Below, in pieces: positions 20,074 to 31,114 of a stretch of DNA of 64,000 bases; position 1 is the stretch's first letter; every line of letters starts with the position of its first letter. The stretch spans positions 744,001-808,000 of the forward strand of contig NW_025408667.1 of assembly GCF_020360975.1 (NCBI RefSeq), written 5' to 3'. A model generated the notes under the pieces. The model ran no database searches. It saw only the letters and a program-made list of their open reading frames with translations, and was not told the DNA's origin. The DNA comes from Hirsutella rhossiliensis (Eukaryota > Ascomycota > Sordariomycetes > Hypocreales > Ophiocordycipitaceae). Made by a program: the position numbers and the translations under genes.

Positions 20074-22820
20074 ATGGAGCCGTCCAGTAAGAAGCGAAAG
20101 TTGGCTCCCAAAGTCGACACATCTTCGGCCCCCAACTCTCAGCCTTCCCAGTTCGCCCAGGTAACGGTCAGCCTCGACCTCCCCTCCATCTGCAGCCTTC
20201 CCTCTCTCCTTTCGTCGCTTGCAACTCTTCCACTTACCCACGTCCTGTTCTTCAGCCTCAGCCACAACAGCAACCCCAACCCCAACCACAGCAGCAGCAG
20301 CAACCACCGCCGCCGCTGCCTTATGCCGTTCACGATGCCACCGTTGTTGAGCGACACGACTTCGAGTCATTCGCCCGCCATCTCCAGGATGCTGCCATGC
20401 TCATCCAGCGTCAAACCGAACGGCCACCATACGCGGACGTGTCCGTACTGTTGTTGAATTGGCAGGACGACTTGGCGGCCCACGACGACCTCGGGGCCCT
20501 GGAACAGATATTCCAGAAGCACTACAACTTTGGCACGCAGCGCTGGCAGATCCCCACCGTCCCCAATCCAAGCATTAAGCTTGGCATCCAGCTGGCGTCC
20601 TTTCTCGAGAATGCGAGGCCCAGCCATCTCCGCATCATCTACTACGCCGGCCATGGCTTCGTGAGCCCCGACGGTCAGCTGTACTGGGCCTGGTAAGCTC
20701 CTCAGCACTGTGCATTGTCGCGACGGACCACCCGTTGATTCAATTCTTCTCCTAGCTCCGCCCGCGACGATGCGGCCAAGCTGAAGTGGGACGGCGTTCG
20801 CTGCTTGTTCGAGGACGCCCATTCCGACATTCTCTTGTTGCTGGATACGTGCGCCATCGCCGACTCCGCCCCGACCGGTAGCCACGGTGCCAAGCAGGCC
20901 ATTGCTGCCTGCTCTCCTGAACATGGCTGTCGCGGCGATTCGACCCGTTCCTTTACTGCCAACCTGACCGAGGCGCTTCACAAGCTCAGTAGCGGTAGAC
21001 CCTTTAGCGTCCAGCGCCTTCACGAGGAGGTTCTGTCCCAGAGACAGCAGCACCTATCTCAGACATCCTGTATATCCAACGGCGCCTCGAACTCTCCGCC
21101 CCAAAGCCAACTGCCCGTCTTCTTCACCCTGGCGCCCGGCAAGGGCCAGAAGTTAACATTGGCCCCATTGGCCTCGCGAGCACTGCCGACAAATGGAGGC
21201 GACGCGGCTGATGGACGCGCGGTGCCAGGCCGGGAGGATCAGCTCATCGACCCGGAATCGGTCGCCGATCTCAGATTTGACGAAGCTCGAATCCTGGTCT
21301 GCACCACATTCGTTGGTGACGCCAGCCCCAGCATGTCCTTTTTCAACCAATGGCTTCAAAACACCCCTCCCCTCGGCGCCAAGATTGCCGTCGAGGGAAT
21401 GTTCCTGGGTCCCCCGACCATGCTTCTCATATCCATGCCCGTGTCGATATGGAACGTCGTCCAGCAAGACAAGGTCTGCTGCTATCTGGGCTATATCACA
21501 TCCCACAACATGCTCCATCTATACGAAAAGCTGGTTGGTCCCGCGGGTGTAAGGCCGTCGGCGAAAGAAGTCGAGGATGGTCGGATACTCTTGGAGGCAA
21601 GAGAGCTGGCTGTAGGGACTCCAGCGCGTGTGCGGAGAGAAACCGAGGGTCACGAGCACCCGTACCATTCCTCGGCATCGGCGGACAGGTCGCTTCACGG
21701 CGACCGTCCGGAGCTCGTCCCCCAGAGCAGTCCCTCGGGGCCCCCTTTTGCCTCTGCCGACTCTAGCATCAGTTCGATCAAGCCCAAGGACGAGGTGGAG
21801 GACTCGGCTGAAATGCAGGAGGCGGCCGAGCAGCTCAAAGCTCTGAGCCATGTGCGGCATCGAAGCGACGAGACGATCCCTGCCAGCCAGCGACCTCGCA
21901 CCAGCTTGCCTGATGCCGTTCCAAACCCCAGTCGAGATGCTGCACAGGCTGTTTACAACGCGACCCCTCGGGATGTGGATGATTCGGCCATGGCCACGGA
22001 ACCCAAATCGGCCTCGGGATTGCGAGTCAAGGCCGCTCGACGCTTTGTCCCCAAGCAGGAAACTCGATGCAATCACTGCAGCCACGACCCCTTCAAGGAC
22101 TCGTCCTCTCTGCGCAAGCACATTGCGGCCGCGCACACGCGACCGTTCCCTTGCGCCTTTTCTTTTGCGGGATGTATAAGCACGTTTGGGTCCAAGAATG
22201 AGTGGAAGCGGCACATCGCCTCGCAGCATCTTTGTCTGCAGTATTACAGATGCTCCCAGTGCCCGCAGAGCACGGCCGAGGGCAAGGGCAACGAGTTCAA
22301 CCGCAAGGACTTGTTCACACAGCACCTCCGGCGCATGCATGCTCCCTTCCAGGTGAAGCGCGCCATGTCCAAGGGAGAAACCAAGCTACTCGCCGAGTGG
22401 GAGGAGCATGTCAAAAATATGCAGCAATCGTGTCTCGTCACGAGGCGCCAGCCCCCGCAGAGGTCGGCGTGTCCCAAGCCCGGTTGCCAGCACGAGTTCA
22501 ACGGGGCGGGATCGTGGGACGAGTGGACGGAGCATGTTGGGCGCCACATGGAGAAGGGTGAAGCACAAAGCCTCGGCGTTGATGGTCTGCTCGCTCAATG
22601 GGCGCTTGACGTGGGCATCATCCAGTCCAAGAGCAACGGAGAGTATCGTCTGTGTGCGGCCAACGGCGCGGTTGGGGGACAAGGCGGTAGTGGCGGCGCG
22701 ATGCTGGACAGCAAGGATGCATCAGGACTCCTGTCCCAAGCCGACTCCTGCCAGCCAGACGACACGTCCATGACCGACGCAAGGCCATCAGAGGACGGCC
22801 ACGGTGAGAGACCGCCATGA
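20074..22820 (+). CDS. Caspase-like (C14-type) domain fused to C2H2 zinc fingers
   Basis: Three exons (20074-20160, 20256-20692, 20756-22820) encode 862 aa. The N-terminus is basic (KKRKL, possible nuclear signal) followed by a Gln/Pro-rich linker. Residues about 60-260 look like a fungal caspase-like domain: the His motif YYAGHG (His162) and, after LLLLD, a Cys in DTCAIAD (Cys207), matching the His/Cys dyad spacing of metacaspase-like folds, then an AACSPE...SFT...L pattern typical of the family. A second conserved block follows (RILVCTTFVGD through SMPVSIWNVVQQD). About residues 613-760 carry C2H2-like fingers (CNHC...H-x4-H, CAFSFAGC...H, CSQC...H, CPKPGC...H). The protease-like domain suggests regulated proteolysis, and the fingers suggest nucleic-acid or protein binding. 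Activity and substrate are unknown. An AATAAA at 22995-23000 may be its polyadenylation signal. Confidence 0.85.
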
Positions 22821-24207
22821 GCCGAGAGAGGGGGAGCGATACTGGAGTATTCGACTCTTCCACGAAACTTCGATTCGGAGCATTTCTCCCGGGAGATTCA
22901 TTTTTCGTCTTTCAATTCAGGTGTTCCATATTACGATCCGATTTTCGACTTGTCTCTCTTTGCTTGCCTCTGCCAGGGAGGGGAGAGGGCGACGAATAAA
23001 CGAAGGTACGATACGATGCATTCTATCACATACTTTTTTCCAAGACTTTGCCAGGGCGTCAAACGCCTGGCCTTGGGGGGGATTTCACATGAAAAGTGAA
23101 GGCTTCGGGTTGCTTGTCCTTTCCTAGGGAGCGGCGTTTGCAATGCCGAGACATGGTAGTTGCACAATGGGTTCAGGGCGCGAGCGGTTCATTAGGGGGT
23201 TTGCATGGAAAAGGTAGAGAGTGAGGAGCGAGGCATTCCACTTGGCCATATCCCTGTTTGTCTTCTTGGCTGCTGTATGGAGACGGGACTGGCTCCGGAG
23301 AGCCCAGCCGGCGTTGAAGGATCAAGGGACATGGAAGGGGACGTTCAGGGTCCTACTTTTCTCCTTGTTTGGACGTTGGTCTGCGCCACTTGAACAAGGA
23401 TTGGTCCTCGGCGGAGACGCGGGCACAAATAAGCAGAAGAGAACCTAGGTGGAGTTGGACAGCTTCACAGCTGCCGCATCGCGTAGACGTTGCTTTTGTG
23501 ATGGTTGACCCTTCCTCCTTGTCCCGTCTCCCGTCGGTCCTCTCTGGCGTGGCATAAATGGCGGCCTGTTAGTACTAGATGTATTGGACGACAGGGCCGT
23601 TAATGGCGGACGTGACGAGCAGACCATGGTGGCAGTGTGCGTTGCTCAATCTCAGGAGCGACATGGCAGCTCTGCTTCTGAGGATGGGGGCAGGTAGCCG
23701 ATCTTTTTCTTTCCCCACCTGACTGAGCAAATTCCTCTCGCGCTTTAAATTGGTTTTCAAAGTATCGTAAGCTTAATCAATCCCATAGGTAGGCTTGCAG
23801 GACAGTTGTGTCGTTGTGCTCGTGTATATCACAGAATCAGGGCCCGGCCCAACGAGCCCACCCGGCTTACCCTGTATTTTACTATGCTTGGGCGTCTTCA
23901 CTGGCCGCTTTACTGGCGAGTACCTGCAGTGGATGCCTGCCCGCCTACAGGTGCCCCGTTAAGCGGATACGTGCATGCAGCAGCGTCCAGCAGCCTCTCA
24001 TCAGCGGCGGCACCCAAAGCATTACCACCTCTTTTTTTTTTTTTTTTTATCCTTCGTTCTCCATGTTTTCGCAACGATCGCATCAGACGGTGTACTCTTG
24101 CTCCTCCTCTGCCGCCGCTGAGACAAGAACTGTCGGCCGCTTTCTCGCGCCGCAACGTCAGGCCCAATCGACGACACAAAAAGGGGGGTTTTCTAGCGGG
24201 CCCTACG
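22821..24207. other. Intergenic with poly-T tract
   Basis: This holds the 3' flank of the caspase-like gene and the promoter of the polyQ gene. No gene is supported. A run of about 18 T lies near 24,031-24,048, roughly 160 bp upstream of the next ATG. The open frame continues upstream of that ATG to 23,806 but the extra codons look like translated leader. Confidence 0.5.
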
Positions 24208-24489
24208 ATGAGCGCCGACGTTGAGTCGACGGGGGCTGGCGGTAGTAGCTGGGGGGCCCAGGGGCCGCCGCCGCGGCCTCCGCCGCCTCGGCAGCAGCAG
24301 CAGCAGCAGCAGCAGAAGAGCACAGTGGACCGTGGTCGGGCCAGCAACGCCAGCGACGCACCGACGAACAGCAGCAACTTGAACTCCAGCAACAACAACA
24401 TCCTCCTTCACCAGCGTCCGCTCGCTGCCGCGCCAGACATGAATTTTGCCGACGCCCAACATCAGCCGCAGCAGCAGCAGAACCAGCTC

Positions 24490-24565
<76 letters not shown>

Positions 24566-25737
24566 CGTCCCGCCAATACCCCCCGCAGCAGTTTCATCAA
24601 CAATCAGCCCTCTCCCAAACAGCTTCTCCGAGTCCGCACCACCCGCTCAACCAACTTCAATCGCAGCCACATCATCCCCAGCAGCAGCCGCAGCAGCCGC
24701 AGCCGCCGCAGCCGCAACAACAACACCACCTCCAGCAGCAGCCCCTTCACCAGTACCCGGGCGTCAACGGCGTCAACGGTGCCCACATGGCCCCTCCTGC
24801 CCCGATGCCCACCCCGGCCGGCCACCAGGCAGAGCTCAACTACATCTACGGCATGGTCGAGGAGCTGAGCAGGCAGTTGTCTGACAACCGCCGCGTCACC
24901 GAGGACATTGTCACGGGCCTGGGCCGCGTCCGCAGCAGGGCGCGCTCGCACGCCATGTCCAACGAGGACCTCATGGCCGCCGCGGCCGACGACATCAACG
25001 GTATGTGCTCGTTTCGCTTAGAGGAAAATGAAGCATCGCGCGCTGACCCCCAACGGCAAGCCGACGACCAAAACCTCGACGCCCTCGTCTCCATCTTGTC
25101 CGAAGCCCTCGAAAAGGCCAACCACAGCCGCGACGCAAACGCCACCCTCCTCTCCCAATACGCAAACGCCGTCGCTCTCATGCTCAAGCAGTTCCACGAA
25201 TACAAGGCCATGCACGTCGCCGACGTGGCCGCCTGGCATCGCTCCTACCGCACCCAGCTCGACGAGGCACGCCGCGAGAACTGCCGCCTGCGCGAGCAGA
25301 TCTGGGAGATGCAGACGCACGCAGGCCGTGCAAACGAATGCCTGCGCCGCTTCCGCCGCAGCTACGACGACGACGAGACCCGCTGGGCGGGCCGCGTCGA
25401 CGACACGGCCGTCCGCCAGGAGCTGCGCTTCTGGAAGCGCATGGCCATGCCCGAGCTCGACGACGACGACCCCTACTGGAGCGACGACGACGACATCATC
25501 GACGCCGCCGAGAAGAGGCGGCAGAGCGACCTCGAGCACGCCGCCGCCCAAGAGCAGCTCCTCGACAGCCAGGTCGCCGATGACGACACCACCGAGCCCG
25601 CCCAGCCGCCGCCCCTGCCGCACATGGCCGTGATGGGCGGCACAGCCATGCAGCGCGACGAGTCGGGCGGCCGCCCCGCGCCCCCGCCACGCCCGCTGAG
25701 CGCCGCTTCGAGCACGGGGTCGACGGGACAGCAGTGA
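24208..25737 (+). CDS. PolyQ and coiled-coil protein of unknown function
   Basis: I do not recognise this protein. From the ATG at 24208 it has a Gly/Pro-rich start, a PPPRPPPPR segment with a short Q run, then a run of about 25 Gln (around residue 95-120; mixed CAG/CAA codons at about 24,490-24,562), and a Gln/Pro/His-rich middle. A more ordered region follows: ELNYIYGMVEELSRQLSDNR, then a long charged helical part rich in Ala/Arg/Glu (AWHRSYRTQLDEARRENCRL, likely coiled coil), an acidic patch (ELDDDDPYWSDDDD), and a Pro-rich end. A 60-nt GTATGT...AAG segment at 25,001-25,060 with a CTGAC branch-like site is probably an intron. Splicing it gives 489 aa; because 60 is a multiple of three, retention would also be open. 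The polyQ plus coiled coil suggests a scaffold or regulator, by inference only. Confidence 0.75.
24485..24565 (+). repeat. CAG/CAA polyglutamine repeat
   Basis: A coding trinucleotide tract with alternating CAG and CAA codons encodes about 25 consecutive Gln. The mixture of codons reduces slippage compared with a pure repeat. Length variation between isolates would be expected. Confidence 0.9.
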
Positions 25738-26163
25738 GCGCGGGCCGTTGTGGGAGCAGTGGAGCGTGTCGTGGTTCGGGAGCGCTGCGTTGATGGCGAA
25801 CGAGGTATATACCCAGTGTTGCATGTATCGTGTCGCCTGTTTTTTTGTTGGCTTTTGATCTTGCCTCTCCGCCTTTCCATTTGCCCCTGTGAAGGCAAAG
25901 GCATGTGATGGATGGATATTATCTGGGGTGTACGGCGTTTTAAAAAGACTGAAGAATAGGGAGCCGGGCGTCATCAATGTCCCGATTTTGTTCTTTAATC
26001 TGGTCTGCCAAATAGGTTGCTTACCCGTGGCGAGCGGCCACATCCTCTCCGTATGGTCCTCGACTTAAATCAAACACCGCTTTAAAAGTACACTTTTTTC
26101 CGCCGACAGACCTACTCTGACAAGAAAGAAATCTCCAGAAAATCTTCATTTGACTTCGTGTTC
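25738..26163. other. Convergent 3' flanks of the polyQ and UBR7-like genes
   Basis: Two genes end toward each other across 426 bp. No open frame of note is present and no strong palindromic terminator is seen, as expected for fungal polyadenylation regions. Confidence 0.55.
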
Positions 26164-27939
26164 TCAGTACCCGCTCTGCTCCCGCCTGGCACCCCCCTCG
26201 CCGCTGCCGCCGCCGTGGCCGTCCCCAGACCCCGCGGCCGCGGCAGCAGCCTCGCGGATACCCTGCTCGTCGCCACGCAGCTGCGCAAAGTAGGCCTTGA
26301 TGTCCTCTGCGCCGACGGCGCGACCGCTCTCGGCAAACTGCTGAAAAAAGGGCTTGAGGCGCTCCTTAAGGTGGTTGTAGGCCATGACGCCCTCGATGGC
26401 GCGCACGCGGTCCACGTTGCGCAGCGCGCTCTCGCCGCGCTCCAGCAGGCTACCGCTGCCGTGCGTCGACCCGCCGCCGCCGTGCTGCGACCCGTCGGCC
26501 GACAGGGGCGGCTCGTAGACGTCTTCTTCCTCGAGGAGCTGCGGGTGATCGAGGGCCATGCGCCGGTGGCAGGCGGTGCAGCGGCAGAGGTGGTTGCGGA
26601 AGCCGTCTTTGAAGAAGACGGAGAAGCGGCCGGCAGGTGCGGGGGGGGACCTGGACTGTTTGCAGTTCGACGATGATGACGGGCTGTCTGGTTCTGGCTT
26701 GCTCTGGGTGGTGGGGGACTTGACGGCCTCGGGGGGTTCGTCTGCTGCAGCAGCAGCTGCTGCAGGGATTGGTGCTTCCTCGCCCTCACTCTTGACGCGC
26801 TTCGCTTCGACTTGCTCCTCCGCGTCGCCATCGGCCTTGCGCTTTTTTGTAGCGGCATCGTCTACCTCGGGTTTGAAGGGTTTTTCGGCCGGATCGAGAA
26901 AGACGGCCGGGAGGAAGCCGGCCGTTCCAGCGTACAACTTGATCCAAGGGTTCGACTCGACGCACTTGTAGCACAGGAAGCCCTCAAAATCTTCCTCTTC
27001 AGGAAACCCAGGAGGCATCGGTGGGTCGTCTTCGTCATCGACAACAGCCTCGTCCGTCTTTTTTTCTGGCTGTTCCGCGCCCTCTTCGGCAATGCTGGCT
27101 AGGCCAGGCCCGTTGGAGACACTATTGGACGGCTTGGCCTTGTTGCAGGCCTCCATCTTGTCATACCAGTTGGGGCCCATGCCGACCAGACAGCCGGGAT
27201 GATACCAATCTTCGCCGCAGCCACCCTGGTCCTGGGTGCCCAAGCCCAGGCATTGGAACATGGTTCCCTTTTGCTGAAAGGGGTCATAGTCGCATTCGCA
27301 CCCGCAGAAGCGATTGCGGAAGTTCTGGTTGTACTTGTTGTTGGCGTCTGCTTCCTCCGAGTGCACGCCCCCCTTTGTGTTTGTGGCGTCGTTTGTGCGG
27401 AGGGTGCAGGGGCTCGTGGCGGGGATGCGAGTGGTGCCGCAGTCGCAGGTGAAGTTGCGCTTCTGGAAAATCTCGACGAGGTTGTGCTCGCCGTGGCACT
27501 GGACGGAGCACGCGTAGCAGACGCCGGCCGGGGTCCAGGGGTCGCCGGGCTTGGGCGGCGGCGGGTTGCAGGTGAGGCAGGCGAAGACGTTTTGGCGCAG
27601 GGGGCCCAAGATCTTGGTGCAGCTGTCGATGCTCTGGGACGTCGTGTCAGCGCTGCTACTCCTGTCATGTTGCGTTTGTAACGGGAAGCCGGCTTACATA
27701 GGGGAGGGCTTCACGGGCGTCGGCTTCGAGGAGTTGCTGGTCGCGAAGGAAGCTGCCAATGAATGTTTAGCTGGGAGCAAATATGCCCGAAGGGACATGG
27801 GCGAAACATACTCGGCAGCAGTCTGGGAATCTGCAGATGTTCGCGACTGCTGGGAGAAGCTGTTGCTTCGCGAGGGCGCGGTGACGCCAATGGCATCGGC
27901 CGCCGCAGGCACGGGGGGTGGCGGCTGATCCGGGGACAT
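26164..27939 (-). CDS. UBR7: UBR-box/PHD protein of the UBR7/mlo2 family
   Basis: Three exons (27812-27939, 27698-27752, 26164-27633) encode 550 aa. Residues about 65-145 form a UBR-type zinc finger with clustered Cys/His (CLTCNPPPPKPGDPWTPAGVC..., CYACSVQCHGEHNLVEIF, FTCDCGTTR). Then follows a PHD-like Cys-rich part (FCGCECDYDP, MFQCLGLG, GCGEDWYHPGCLVG). This order is that of UBR7 and fission yeast Mlo2, putative ubiquitin ligases or chromatin readers. The middle is acidic and Lys/Glu-rich, with a stretch of Ala (AAAAAA) and a further Cys/His pair (NHLCRCTACHRR). The start ATG at 27939 is the only one in frame before the first splice site. The gene shares a 402-bp promoter with MCM2. Ligase activity in this family is often inferred rather than shown. 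Confidence 0.88.
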
Positions 27940-28341
27940 GGTCGAGGTAGACAAATGTGAGGAAGAGCAAGGCTTGAACGAGGGCGATACGACCCTTGCA
28001 AAGACGAAGAGGGATGAAGTGGCGATGGATGAAGCTGCTGCTGAGACGCCTCAGCACCCAAGGTACGTACCTACACAGCTTGGCGGGCTCACTGGCTGCA
28101 GGGCTTCTTTGCCCCACTGTAACCCCTTTACGCGTCTGACCAATAGGGCTTGGTGCAGAGCCACTTAACGCGTCTTCGCGCGTCTTTTGCCGACACGGGC
28201 GAAATCCACAGCCCTCATCCACAGCCCTCACCCACTTCGACCGCCCTTCATTTCGACGACAGCCTCTTCGTCCCTCCGTCTCCCATCACCCACTCAAGCA
28301 GAACTGCCTCTCCATCACGCTACACTCTGAAGATAGAGGCA
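27940..28341. promoter_or_regulatory. Bidirectional UBR7-like/MCM2 promoter with two MCB sites
   Basis: The 402-bp gap between the two ATGs contains two perfect ACGCGT hexamers (28130-28135 and 28168-28173) and a near copy GCGCGT (28178-28183). ACGCGT is the MluI cell-cycle box bound by Mbp1/Swi6-type factors, and MCM genes are classic targets in yeasts. The sites lie 170-210 bp upstream of the MCM2 ATG. Single ACGCGT copies also occur elsewhere in this GC-rich window, so it is the pairing that matters. Confidence 0.55.
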
Positions 28342-31114
28342 ATGAGGTATAATCACGACCATGCCCACGCTGTGGTGCACCAGACTGACAGACTCTGCTT
28401 CGCCTCAGCTCCCCTCTTCGAGACAATCCGGCCTCGGCCAACCGGGGCGTTCCTCCGCGGTCCAGTCGCAAGCGCTCCCGTGCCGGTGCTGAGGATGCCA
28501 GCTCTCCAATGGGCCCGGGCTCTAGCCCCATGCCCTCGTCTCCTCCGGCTCCCCTCAACATGGCCCACGGCGCCGACGACGACGACGAGATCGAGGAAGA
28601 GGCCGAAATCCAAGACGACCTCGACGACATGGATGAGATGGCCGACGACGACATTGACCTGTTCCGCGAAGGCTTCGAGGGCGACTACCGCGCCCGAGAA
28701 GATGACGTCTACGAGGGCGACGACATTGATGACGAGGGCGACTACGATGCCCTCGACCTGGGTGCCAGACGCCGACTCGAGGCCCAGCTGAGCAGGCGCG
28801 ACAAGGAGGTTGCGCGGCGGCAGAGGATCCCGGCCGCCTTTCTCCCTGGCGACGACGAGGACGGCGATGTCGACCTGTCGACGCAGCCTCGCCGCCGTCG
28901 CCATCACTACGACGAGGACCCCGACGACGCCATGGATGCAGACATCATGGACGAGGAGCTCTCCCTCGAGGCCCTGGGCGATGTCAAGGCCGCCAACCTG
29001 ACTGAATGGGTCTCGCTGCCTCCCGTCCAGCGGACCATCAAGCGAGAGTTTAGGGCATTTCTGACCTCGTACACGGACGCCTCTGGATCCTCCGTCTACG
29101 GAAACCGCATCCGCACCCTGGGCGAGGTCAACGCCGAGTCTCTCGAGGTGTCGTACGAGCATCTGTCTGAGAGCAAAGCCATCCTGGCCTACTTCATGGC
29201 CAATGCCCCCGCCGAGATGCTCAAGCTCTTTGACCAAGTCGCCATGGACGTCGTCCTGCTGCACTACCCCGACTACGAGCGCATCCATTCCGAGATCCAC
29301 GTCCGCGTCTTTGATCTCCCCGTACACTACACGTTGCGCCAGCTCCGCCAGTCTCATCTCAACTGCCTGGTGAGGGTAAGCGGCGTCGTCACCCGGCGCA
29401 GCGGCGTCTTTCCCCAGCTCAAGTACGTCAAGTTTGACTGCACCAAGTGCGGTGTGACTCTGGGACCGTTTCAGCAAGAGTCCAGCGTCGAGGTCAAGAT
29501 CTCCTTTTGCCAAAACTGCCAATCTCGTGGCCCCTTTACCATCAACTCGGAGAAGACCGTCTACCGCAACTATCAGAAGCTCACCCTGCAAGAGTCTCCC
29601 GGCACCGTTCCCGCCGGCCGTCTGCCCCGGCACCGAGAGGTCATCCTGCTCTGGGACCTCATCGATAAGGCCAAGCCCGGCGAGGAGATTGAGGTGACGG
29701 GCATCTACCGGAACAACTACGACGCGCAGCTCAACAACCGCAACGGCTTCCCCGTGTTCGCCACCATCCTCGAGGCCAACAACGTGGTCAAGGCCCACGA
29801 CCAGCTCGCCGGCTTCCGCATGACGGAGCAGGACGAGCAAGAGATACGCAAGCTGTCGCGCGACCCCAACATCTTGGAGAGGATCATAAACTCCATAGCC
29901 CCCAGCATCTACGGGCACACGGACATCAAGACGGCCGTCGCGCTGTCGCTATTTGGCGGTGTGGCCAAGACGACAAAAGGGGCGCATCACGTCCGCGGAG
30001 ACATCAACGTCCTCCTCTTGGGCGACCCGGGCACCGCCAAGTCGCAGGTGCTCAAGTACGTGGAGAAGACGGCCCACCGCGCCGTCTTCGCGACAGGCCA
30101 GGGCGCCAGCGCCGTCGGTCTGACGGCTAGTGTCCGTCGAGACCCGCTGACGAGCGAGTGGACGCTCGAGGGCGGCGCGCTGGTGCTGGCGGACCGGGGA
30201 ACGTGCCTGATTGACGAGTTTGACAAGATGAACGACCAGGACCGGACGTCGATCCACGAGGCCATGGAGCAGCAGACCATCTCCATCTCCAAGGCGGGCA
30301 TCGTGACGACGCTGCAGGCGCGGTGCGGCATCATCGCAGCCGCCAACCCGCTGGGCGGGCGCTACAACTCGACGATTCCCTTCTCGGCCAACGTGCAGCT
30401 GACGGAGCCGATTCTGTCGCGCTTCGACATCCTCGTCGTGGTGCGCGACACGGTCGAGCCGGCCGAGGACGAGCGCCTGGCGCGCTTCATTGTCGGCTCG
30501 CACGGCCGCAGCCACCCGTCGTCGACACAGCAGGCGCAGGACTCAATGGAGGTGGAGCCCGAGTCCCAGCGGGCCGAGACGCAGGGCACAGCCTCGTCGT
30601 CGCGCAACAAGGACGGCGGCGGCGAGATTCCGCAGGAGCTGCTGCGCAAGTACATTGTGTACGCGCGAGAGCGGTGCAGCCCCAAGCTGTACCACATGGA
30701 CGAGGACAAGGTGGCGCGGCTCTTTGCAGACATGCGGCGCGAGTCGCTGGCAACGGGCGCATATCCCATCACGGTAAGTCTTGACAGCGGGAGACGACGG
30801 TCCAGACGTAGAGGGGACGCCTTTTGTTTCTAAATTTACTGACGTGTCTCCCGCAGGTGCGCCACCTCGAAGCCATCATCCGCATCAGCGAGGCGTTTTG
30901 CCGGATGCGCCTCTCCGAGTACTGCTCCGCGCAAGACATTGACCGGGCCATTGCCGTGACTGTCGACAGCTTCGTCGGCAGCCAGAAGCTGAGCTGCAAA
31001 AAGGCCCTGGCGCGCGCGTTTGCAAAGTACACGCTGGCGCGGCCGGGCGCGACGGGGCAGAGGAGGGGCGGAGGGGGTCAGTCGAGGCGGCGGCCCACGG
31101 CGGCCATGGCGTAG
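28342..31114 (+). CDS. MCM2: MCM2, subunit of the MCM2-7 replicative helicase
   Basis: Three exons (28342-28346, 28409-30773, 30857-31114) encode 875 aa, close to the usual length. The first coding exon is only ATGAG; its join to 28409 gives MSSPLRDN. The N-terminus has a basic patch (SSRKRSR, nuclear signal) and a long acidic segment (DDDDEIEEEAE). The zinc finger is C346-x2-C349-x19-C369-x2-C372. The AAA+ module has Walker A GDPGTAKS (540-547), Walker B LIDEFD (602-607) and the Arg finger SRFD (672-675). The last exon (VRHLEAIIRISEAFCRMRL) is the MCM winged-helix/lid region. It acts in the nucleus at replication origins as part of the hexamer loaded by ORC/Cdc6/Cdt1. Upstream MCB boxes suggest G1/S expression. 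Confidence 0.97.

Noticed and set aside
28509..30833. MCM2 model starting at the internal Met and ending at the first stop
   Set aside because: It loses the N-terminal basic/Ser-rich part and the C-terminal lid helix. The spliced three-exon model restores both with consensus sites.
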